64,000 nt of DNA, taken from Triplophysa rosa (taxonomy: Eukaryota > Chordata > Actinopteri > Cypriniformes > Nemacheilidae). The stretch covers positions 14,952,141-15,016,140 of the forward strand of contig NC_079913.1 in the NCBI RefSeq assembly GCF_024868665.1, written 5' to 3'. Shown here piece by piece: positions 56,449 through 64,000 of this stretch (positions are counted from its first letter, which is position 1; the number at the start of each line of letters is the position of its first letter). The notes beneath the pieces are model-generated. The model did not search any database. It saw only the letters and a list, made by a program, of their open reading frames with translations, and was not told where the DNA came from. The position numbers and the translations under genes were made by a program.

Positions 56449-58495
56449 ATGAGCACTAGAAAAAGGAGTGATGTTTGGACTCATTTTGTGGCAACGGAAG
56501 CAAAATGCAACATATGCAAAAACAGTTTTTCAACTAAAGCAGGAAGCACTTCTAATTGGAGGAGGCACCTTAAATCCTCACATCCTACTGTGCTGCTAGC
56601 ACAAGTTAGAACAGAGACTGAAGATGATAGCCCTGCAGCAGCTGGAGCTGTTTCTACCACCAGCACTTCTTCAGCTGGACCTTCGACGGCTTTGGCTGGC
56701 ATGCTGACCACATCTACCACATCCAGTACACCAGCACCTACCACCATCCAAGGACCAGTTAGGCCGAGGAGGTCACAACAGCAAACTTCAATGAGCAGTT
56801 TTGTAACAAGACCAATGGATCCATTAAGACAAAGCAAACTTGATGAGGCTCTGGTGAGAATGATTGCTTGTGACTTTCAGCCATTTTCTATAGTGGAGGA
56901 CAAGGGCTTTAAGGAGTATTCACATCTTCTGGACCCGTCATACAGTCTACCTAGCAGAAAAACACTATCAAAAACTGTAATGCCTAGGCTGTATGACAAG
57001 TTAAGAGGTGATATAATGGACAAAATCAAGAGTGCCTCTGCTGTTTGTCTCACAACAGACTGCTGGACCTCTTTGACTACAGAAAGTTACATGACTGTGA
57101 CATGTCATTTCATAGAGGACTTTCAGATGACCTCCTATCTCCTGGACTGCTTTGTTTTGACCGAGAGACACACTGCTGCTCACCTGGCAAGTGAGCTGAC
57201 AAGAGTTACAAATTAATGGGGTGTGGGTGACAAAATTGTAGCTTGTGTTACAGACAATGCCAGCAACATTGTTTCAGCCCTGAAAGACCATCTCCACTGG
57301 GACCACATACCTTGTTTCGCACATATGCTGAACCTCATTGTCGGAGCTGCATTGAAGGAGGTCCAAGCAATACTGCAAAAGGTCAAGACAACAGTTGAAT
57401 ACTTCCATAGAAGTACAGTTGCTTCAGACAAGCTCAAGGCCACACAAACACAGATGGGTCAAGAGATGTTGCGGTTAAAACAGGATGTGGCCACAAGGTG
57501 GAATTCAACATATTACATGTTGAAAAGATTTAGTGAAATCAAAGATCCAATCATCTCCACCCTGGCACTAACTAATGCATCTCTGCCAACCTTGTCGCCT
57601 GAGGAATGGAAAATTTCCAGAGAAATTTTGGACATTATTAAGCCATTTGAGGAGGTCACCACTGAAGTGAGTGCAGAAAAGTAAGTATAGTTCAACATGT
57701 TTTATTATTATTCATTTTAAAACACTTTAAACTCCCTTAATGATGCATGTTTTTCTGTAGCCTTATTTTTAACAGAGAAGTATATGCAGTATTGATTTTG
57801 ATATAATTAATTTATAAACAATTTGTAATCTTGATAGGTTTGTGACTGCCTCCGAAGTCATTTTGATGACAAGAGGTCTTCACAGGATTGTTACCCGATA
57901 TCAAAGAAATCCCTCCAGCTCTGTCCCTGTTAAAAGACTAGTGGATTCCCTGATGTTGGACATGACCAAGAGGTTTGGCAAAGTGGAACACATTGAGAAG
58001 CTTGCTGATGCTACTTGCCTGGACCCAAGGTTCAAAAAGCAAGCTTTTGTCAATCAGCAGGCAGCAGAAGAGACAGTAAAGAGGGTTACAGCAGCTGCAG
58101 CAGCTATTAACCCAGCTCAGAGTGAGGAGGAGAATACTTCAGATCCTGGTGCGACTGCCAGTGCAGGGGCCATGTTTTGGGAAGACTTTGACGAGAGGGT
58201 AGCAAGCTTGAGGCCTTCTGCTTCCACTTCTAAGACGTCAGATGCTATGATGGAGATGCGGGCCTACCTTGCAGAGCCCCTCTTATCCCGCACATCAGAC
58301 CCTCTGTCCTGGTGGAGCAGCTGTTCACCAGTATACAACACGCTTTCTGAGGTCATGAAGGCAAGACTTTGCATTGTGGCCACATCTGTTCCATCTGAAA
58401 GAATTTTTTCTAAAACTGGGCAGATTATCTCAGAAAGAAGAAACAGACTCAGCCCATCCAACGTCCGGGAGTTTGTTTTTTGAATGCAAACATGC
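56449..58495 (+). pseudogene. hAT transposase with BED zinc finger (ZBED-like), one stop and one frameshift
   Basis: Exon 1 56449-57680, intron 57681-57837 (GTAAGT...TTGATAG), exon 2 57838-58495; the junction restores AA|G Lys. Domains: an N-terminal BED finger (CNICKNSF, then RRHLKSSH; residues about 8-45), a Ser/Thr-rich linker, the hAT core with CLTTDCWTS (about residue 205) and ACVTDNASNIV (about 265), CFAHMLNLIV, RWNSTYYMLKRF, and the C-terminal dimerisation domain with IVATSVPSERIFSKTG and ERRNRLSP. Defects: an in-frame TAA at 57214-57216 (after RVTN; next residues WGVGDK in the same frame) and a probable single-base loss near 58480 that ends the protein at EFVF, while the shifted frame reads NANMP and then stops. 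The function would be cut-and-paste transposition. With only two lesions it is a young pseudogene. A domesticated ZBED gene is less likely but not excluded. Confidence 0.88.
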
Positions 58496-58790
58496 CTTAA
58501 AGCATGTTCTAAAATATAGCCACAGTGTGTTATTTATTTTAAAGCTTATTTATTTGATTTATTATAAAAAAACCTAGCTTGTTGTGCAATATTTTGTTTT
58601 AGTTTTTTAAAGCTCTGTGGCTTTAGTATATTTTAATTTTCTTGTAACTGTTTTAATTCATTTTGGAATAGTTATCTCCTCTTTGCTAAAGCTTTTTCTG
58701 GCACAAAAATAAACAATAAAAACAATTCAAGACACAGTGTTAAAAATGTCTAATGTCTGAAGTGTCATATGTTACAAAAGTACAGTATAG
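58496..58790. other. 3' flank of the hAT transposase gene
   Basis: AT-rich sequence with an AATAAA near 58709-58720 that could be the polyadenylation signal. No matching right terminal repeat was identified before the SINE. Confidence 0.45.
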
Positions 58791-59053
58791 ATTTAGATTC
58801 AATTTATTGTCATTGCACATGTACAAGGCAACGAAATGTGACCTCTGCATTTAACCCATCCAGAGAGTAGTGAACACACGCACAGCAAGTGGTGAACACA
58901 TGTACAGCCGGAGCAGTGGGCAGCTATCACTGCAGCGCCAGGGGAGCAAGTAGGGGTAAGGTGCCTTGCTCAAGGGCACCTCAGTTGTTACCCGCCGGCC
59001 CTGGGAATCGAACCGGCAACCTTCTGGTCACGAGTCCGACTCTCTAACCATTA
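58791..59053 (-). mobile_element. tRNA-derived SINE, second copy
   Basis: Inverse of the SINE at 50973-51231: box B complement GGAATCGAACC at about 59007-59017, box A complement truncated at CTAACCATTAG (about 59043-59053), body GCCTTGCTCAAGGGCACCTC. The tRNA head is cut at the junction with the L2 fragment. Confidence 0.88.
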
Positions 59054-60392
59054 GATGTAGTGTTATCATCCCTTCACTGGGTAACCATTAAGTATCGTAT
59101 TGACTTTAAAGTTCTTTTAATCACTTATAAAGCCTTAAACGGTTTAGCCCCTACCTACATAACAGAGCTTCTACCACACTACAACCCATCACGCTCTCTA
59201 AGATCCCAAAACTCCAGACTTTTGATAACACCTAGAATAACTAAATCCACCAAAGGGGGTAGAGCTTTCTCATACGTAGCACCTAAACTCTGGAATAGCC
59301 TCCCCGAGACTATTCGAGGGTCAGACACACTCTCCCAATTTAAATCTATATTAAAGACACATCTTTTCAGCCAAGCATTCACTAACACATAGCTAATGAA
59401 CAGCAGCTACGCTAATTATTCTCTTTCTGTTTCTGCCCTCGCCTCGGGATGCCCATCCCGAGGTAGGGAGAGATTCCGCCAGACCCAGATGAACGTTTTA
59501 TGCCCATCCACAACTAGAGATTACGCCAGCTACATCGGAAAATCCCGTGCCATCCTCCTGCGAGAGCCTGCGGACTGACTGACCATCCCAGCTCCATCTC
59601 TGGCAATTCCATCACCACCCAAGAAAAAGGCGACCACCTGACCGGCCCAGCTGAGACAATTCCATCCCCAGCCGAGAGCAAAGACAGACTACCTGTCACA
59701 TAAATGCTAAATTTACATCACACGACAGCAGTTTGAAGTTATGGCTGAACTCAGTGACTTTGATTGGAGGTAGCTGGGTGGGTGTTGTAGGGAGTGGGGG
59801 GGCTTGTTGGTTGTGGTTCGGGGCGTTTCATTTGTTGGGACTGTGTGGGTCTGGTCTGGTTGGTCTTGTTTTGTGGTCGATGTTGGACAACAGAGGAATA
59901 AAGTTAATTATGCCATTACTAATTTTCCCTGGTTGTTCCTCTGTTGTCCGTTGTTGACCACGGAATGGGACCGGGTTGGACCTGTGCGGTTTCGGCGGGT
60001 GGGGCTTCCTGGGTCGCGGCTCGTGGGCTCTCCCTGTTCTACGTGGACGTTGCTCGGTGGCTTTGGTCGGGGTCACTGAGTGCAGCTATGACACGTCAGA
60101 GGAGATCTGGCCCTCCCGGCTGAGCCTGGTTTCTCCCGAGATTTTTTTTTCTCCATTTATTCATCATTGGAGTTTGGGTTCCTCGCCACAGCAGTGCAGT
60201 GTTGGCATGCTCACCGGGAGACTGCATTAATTTATTTATTAGATATTATTTATTATAATGATCTTACTTGGTCTATAAACACCATGCACTGTGCTGTGTT
60301 TTACCTTTCTGTGTTTTTCTTATTTGCTCCTGTAAAGCTGCTTTGAAACAATGCACATTGTGAAAAAATTAGAAATAAAATTGATTTGAATG
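59054..60392 (+). mobile_element. L2-clade LINE 3' end
   Basis: The C-terminal part of the LINE ORF (59060-59395) is followed by about 1 kb of 3' UTR, ending at GCTGCTTTGAAACAATG and AAATAAAATTGATTTG, a tail similar to the other L2 copies. It is 5'-truncated at the SINE. Confidence 0.82.
59060..59395 (+). pseudogene. L2 reverse transcriptase C-terminal fragment
   Basis: Open for 110 codons with LHWVTIKYRIDFKVLLITYK, ALNGLAPTYITELLPHY and APKLWNSLPETIRG, the C-terminal motifs also seen at 11548-12060. It is truncated at its N-terminus by the SINE junction. Despite the open frame it cannot encode a working enzyme. Confidence 0.85.
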
Positions 60393-60434
60393 TTGATGTT
60401 TTATCGGTTCAAATGACGTCACCATCCTGGAGAT

Positions 60435-61161
60435 CAGTGTTTGCTTTAGTTGGGCTCTTGACCCTTGACCCCTGTGTTAGATTTCTCTCTGTATCAATGC
60501 ATGTGCTGTTGTAAAGCAGAGAGATCAGAGCTGTGCAGTGAGCAACTCTTCACTGTTTTCATATGATGAGATGCTCATCAGGTGCTGCCCCTTTTACAGC
60601 CAAAATATCTTGTTTTTCGGGTCCGTGTTTAGGTTTTGCATAATCAATCATGTGACACTACAGCGTGCAAGCAAAGTGTTTCTCTAATAGTTACAGTGAA
60701 GTAATTTTAAATCAATGTAAAGCATATAAAAATTTGGACTCCGGCACTTTCTAGACACACACAGACGTCAAGAACCAGCATATGAAGCTCAACAATGGTG
60801 ACAATCAACAAAATGCTTCATGAAAAACTCCCATCATGCACTGCAGTATGACTAATTATTGTCACCACTGTTGAGGTTCATGTGATGAATGTTCATGTCT
60901 AAAAGTCTGATCAGAATTTTTTATCTCAATATTGAAGCATTGTTGTGGCATTGTTTTTTTTTAAATATCGAAATGTAGTTAATAAACCCAGAGAGATTTA
61001 AACCAGAAACACTCATTCATTGAAAGCATAAACTATGCTGCTCCTCTAAGATTTGATTCAGTATTGCACAAATGTTTGCTGTGAAACAATATTGTAATCG
61101 CTTTGAGGCAAATATCTTAATATGAATGAACGGCTCAAGAGCCCAACTAAAGCAAACACTG
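60435..61161. mobile_element. MITE with perfect 27-bp inverted repeats
   Basis: 60435-60461 (CAGTGTTTGCTTTAGTTGGG...) and 61135-61161 are exact reverse complements. An inner pair, CTCAACAATGGTGACAAT near 60788 and its imperfect inverse near 60857, adds a central hairpin. No gene inside. Confidence 0.9.
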
Positions 61162-62176
61162 AGCACAATTATGGTGGTGTAGTTGTTGTTTTCTTTCTTC
61201 CAGCTGATGTCATGTAAGGCTGTGGCTGAAGTCAGTTGTAGTTCTTGTGTTTCTCTTTTCTTCAGTGATGTTGATTGTTAACAGCAGGTGTTCATCACTA
61301 ACGCTCAGTCATCATTCAATTACGCACTTAATTATCTCATTAACTTTAACTCTTTGAGGACTTGGATGGGACTTGTTACTTGAAAGGAATGACTTGGTTC
61401 CTCCTCTGGTGAAATCAGCTCATGGGTTCATGGGTGAAACAAAAATATGGCTCCTGGACTTTCCACCCCTGCTCATAATCCTCAAAACCTGACTGGTTGT
61501 GAGTTGTTAAAAGTTGACAAACTAAACTCAAACTTGATTTTTATGTTATTACATGGTTTAATATGTTTTCCCTTGTTGTGAAAATTGAAAACACTACACT
61601 GGAAGTTCCTGTTTCAAACTGACTTTACTATTCTTTGCACTTTAAAATGACCTAATCTACGAGGTAGTCTCATGCCACTTCCACAGAAGTGTTGAGCAAC
61701 AGCTCAGTGCAGTGAGACCCAGAGTCACCTTCCCAAGAAAGGAACTCCCTCCTTCATAAATAGGTCCAAGGGTGCACAGAGAGAGAAGGCAGGAGGACTG
61801 AAGATTATCAGAGCTAAATACAGAAAGAGACGAGCATAGAATAGCATTTTATATTTACTGTAAGAAACAAAATAACAATCACTACATACGTGTTTTTATG
61901 AATAGAACTGATGTTTAATTGATCTTTTATATCTATGTTTGTTTCATGTTCTTGGTTTGGTGCTGTTTTTTATTTCTGCAAGAACACTTATCTAAATCAA
62001 GGATAAAGAGTTCATGTTGCTCAACTGATAAATGAAACAATACACACAACAACACACAATACAACAATACACAATAAAAAACTCAATGAAAACAAGAGTC
62101 TAAAAGGTCAACAGGTGCTTTTCTGAAGGAATGTGAAGAGTCTGGCTTTGATTTTCTTTTTGGAAGTTAAAAACAG
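61162..62176. other. Upstream region of the last gene
   Basis: No coding region was recognised. A CATAAATAG box at about 61757 with purine-rich sequence behind it could be an alternative or older promoter. CACCTTCCCAAGAAAGGAAC near 61726 is an imperfect inverse of 62260-62283. Confidence 0.4.
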
Positions 62177-62330
62177 GAAGGAAAGTGAAGAGTCTGGTTT
62201 TAAGTTGGTGTTTAGATTTCTTACCTAGAAGAGAGTGTTGTAATCATTTTTGTAAGAGGACTTCCTTTCCTGGGAAGGTAACGCCCGGTTAAAAAACCTC
62301 TTTCTGTGAGTAGAGATTGGATATAAGCGC
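62177..62330 (+). promoter_or_regulatory. Candidate promoter of the gene starting at 62350
   Basis: A TATA-like GATATAAG lies at 62320-62327, about 25-30 bp before a likely transcription start. Upstream are an IRF-type core GAAAGTGAAG (62181-62190) and a GGGAAGGTAACGCCC block (about 62272-62286) reminiscent of an NF-kB site. The sites are inferred by eye only. Confidence 0.45.
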
Positions 62331-62349
62331 TGCTCATTACAGAGCACTG

Positions 62350-62412
62350 ATCAGGGCTGAGAGACTGACTGACACCGCTGAGGAAACTCTACAGTCACCA
62401 ACATACAAACAG
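62350..62412 (+). other. Non-coding exon 1 of the last gene
   Basis: Sequence after the TATA box without ATG, ending ACAAACAG with a strong donor GTAAGA at 62413. It would join the acceptor at 63505. The transcription start is approximate. Confidence 0.55.
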
Positions 62413-62631
62413 GTAAGATACATTTATTCTTGACAATATAGACAATGCTGATGTCTGCTGTATTCAATGAAATAACATGACTACGTCTGGGATAAACGTT
62501 TTTTTGGGTTGAAAAATGGAGGAAACTTCCACTGCAGCTGTTCCAGAAACTAAACACTTAAACCTTGTAACTGTGATCTTTAATGAAGCCATGAGGGTCC
62601 AAATACATTCTGTATAATTATGACCTGCATA

Positions 62632-63110
62632 CAGAGCTGGGGAGTATTCAAATACACAATACTAGTTACTATTTTAACCCTTAACATGCACAGGACCCGT
62701 GGGCGGGTTAACACTTAATACTTTTGTTGTTGAAAAAAATTCATTTGAATGTCACCATCATGGTGAATGGAGCTTCCTTGAGTTGGGTTCTCAACCTTTT
62801 TGACACTTATATGTTAGATTTATTGTGATGCGTTGTAATTGTGTTCTTTCAAACAACATTTGATACAGTGATGGTGGTGGTGGTGGTGGTGGTTGTTGAC
62901 ATAGCCATCATCTTACATCACTATAACAATTGCGCTATGAAAGCACACAGTTACAGCACATCAAATATATAGAGTCAAGAACTGAACTCAAAGGAAGCAC
63001 TGATCAGCATGATGGTGACATGCAAATGAATCACTTTCAAGGAAACAAATATGAAGTGTTAACCCGCCCACGGGTCCCGCATGAAGTATTTGAAATACTC
63101 CCCATCTCTG
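62632..63110. mobile_element. MITE with long imperfect inverted ends in intron 1
   Basis: Left CAGAGCTGGGGAGTATTCAA and right (complement CAGAGATGGGGAGTATTTCA) match. A second pair GACCCGTGGGCGGGTTAACA (about 62694) and its inverse (about 63057) follows. hAT-style CAGAG tips are present but no perfect target duplication. The interior shares the CACCATCATGGTGA block with 55308 and 60420. Confidence 0.82.
62872..62893. repeat. GGT trinucleotide repeat
   Basis: Seven TGG/GGT units in a row inside the MITE. Confidence 0.9.
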
Positions 63111-63533
63111 CCAGTATGTCTATTATTGTTTTTGTTTTTTTAATACGTGTTTGGTGCTTTCTTCGAAATAAATGCTACTTGGTTTAACATGTTTGTTTAA
63201 GTGCAGTGAAGTACATCCATTTGTTGGTGTGGCTTAATTTTGCAAATACTTAGTGTTGATGTAGAACATCTATAGTCCCAGCCCTGCCCTCACACATAGA
63301 CAGTACACAGTAGCATCCACTGTATGGTGTGTGTTTGCAGAAAGAAGCAGCGGGGAAATGGAAATGCAAACGGTAAACGGCATCGCCTTTTCAATGCCCG
63401 ATTAAAACCCGTATTCGTAGTTGAGTTTGTAAATCGACTCTTCCGGTCCTCCATAGAATGGAGGAAAACAGCCCTATAAAAACACAGCACTTCTTCTCTT
63501 TACAGGTTTTACATCCAGAGACAGCGAAACATC

Positions 63534-63719
63534 ATGTCCACTGCGGCTAAACAAGAGACAGTGTGGACCGGGTTCATGGACTTCGTTCCTGTCATCGGGA
63601 CGGTAAAAGAGGCAGTGGAGCTGGTGTTGGCACTGTACGAAGGGAATACAGCGGTGATAAAGGAAAAAGAGAAGGCCGCTGAAAACATTGTGAAAGAGTC
63701 ATTAAAAAGACATATGAAA
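63534..63719 (+). CDS. First coding exon of an unidentified host gene
   Basis: Exon 63506-63719 has a good acceptor (TTCTTCTCTTTACAG) and donor (GTGAGT at 63720). ATG at 63534 lies in favourable context 28 nt into the exon. The 62 codons end in phase 0. The peptide has a hydrophobic, helix-prone segment around residues 14-36 (FMDFVPVIGTVKEAVELVLA) followed by a charged Lys/Glu-rich helix; there is no classical signal peptide. I do not recognise the family. Promoter sites and the untranslated first exon resemble those of inducible immune genes, which is only a hint. The gene continues beyond the window. Confidence 0.65.
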
Positions 63720-63981
63720 GTGAGTCGTATTTAAATATCATACATTTTAAGACTGACAGATAATAAAGCAAATTCTTACAAAAAAAAGTTAAAAACTTTG
63801 AAATGAACTGAGCTTCAGAAATACTTCAAAATCCCCAAAAGATACATTCCTATTATCATAGTTCAGTTGGATATATTTAATAAAAATGATTTATGATTTT
63901 ATTGTTCTCTTGCAAGAACCATCACGTGCGACTTCTGTACTCTTTTTTGTTTTTCAGTTTTGGTTTTGTAGATGTAATCAT

Positions 63982-64000
63982 CAGGGGCGGATTTAGTGAT
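63982..64000. mobile_element. Left end of another hAT element of the 6409-9170 family
   Basis: The last 19 bases of the window are identical to the first 19 bases of the hAT element at 6409 (CAGGGGCGGATTTAGTGAT). The element continues outside. Confidence 0.8.

Noticed and set aside
59733..60230. Overlapping Gly/Val/Trp-rich frames
   Set aside because: They are in the GT-rich 3' UTR of an L2 LINE and have no domain or codon pattern of a gene.

Overview
The window looks like repeat-rich DNA from a teleost fish, most likely a cypriniform. This is inferred from the kinds of repeats present: DIRS, L2, Gypsy, BEL/Pao, hAT and Tc1 elements, abundant MITEs and a tRNA-derived SINE, together with spliced genes that have GT/AG introns. 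It carries one 100-bp assembly gap (42701-42800) and a single N at 44306. No prokaryotic, CRISPR, rRNA or free-standing tRNA features were seen.

Layout. 1-3885: a degraded DIRS retrotransposon (copy A, + strand) cut inside its tyrosine recombinase and joined in frame to the 3' half of a Gypsy chromovirus pol, with polypurine tract and 3' LTR (3886-6390). 6409-9170: a hAT-type element with an 8-bp target duplication, containing a solo LTR and a MITE, each with its own perfect target duplication. 10645-12371: 3' end of an L2 LINE (- strand). 13425-17205: DIRS copy B (-). 20294-21337: Gypsy LTR plus pol fragment (-), abutting the 1.46-kb LTR of an endogenous retrovirus-like element with an env-like remnant (21338-27290, -). 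27292-28975: Gypsy-like element with a gag ORF and a coding minisatellite (-). 31460-32780: fragments of Gypsy and BEL/Pao elements. 32990-42700: an L2 LINE split by a stack of nested insertions: an L2 tail, then a solo LTR, then DIRS copy C. 42990-44260: a second L2 fragment split by a Tc1/mariner element.

From about 44.6 kb the window becomes more gene-like. A multi-exon gene on the + strand (44618-54605) ends in a DUF4806 domain. Its upstream part is built from short phase-1 symmetric exons, two of which form a pair that appears to have been duplicated. MITEs and a SINE fill its introns. 56449-58495 is a BED-finger hAT transposase gene with one in-frame stop and one frameshift near its end. 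58791-60392 holds a SINE and an L2 3' end. Two palindromic MITEs follow. The window ends with the promoter, non-coding exon 1 and first coding exon of an unidentified host gene (62321-63719), and with the first 19 bp of another copy of the 6409-9170 hAT family.

Most of the annotation describes transposons interrupting transposons. The three DIRS copies explain one another: B keeps one terminus, C keeps the other terminus plus the internal complementary region, and A carries the gag/RT/recombinase order on the + strand.
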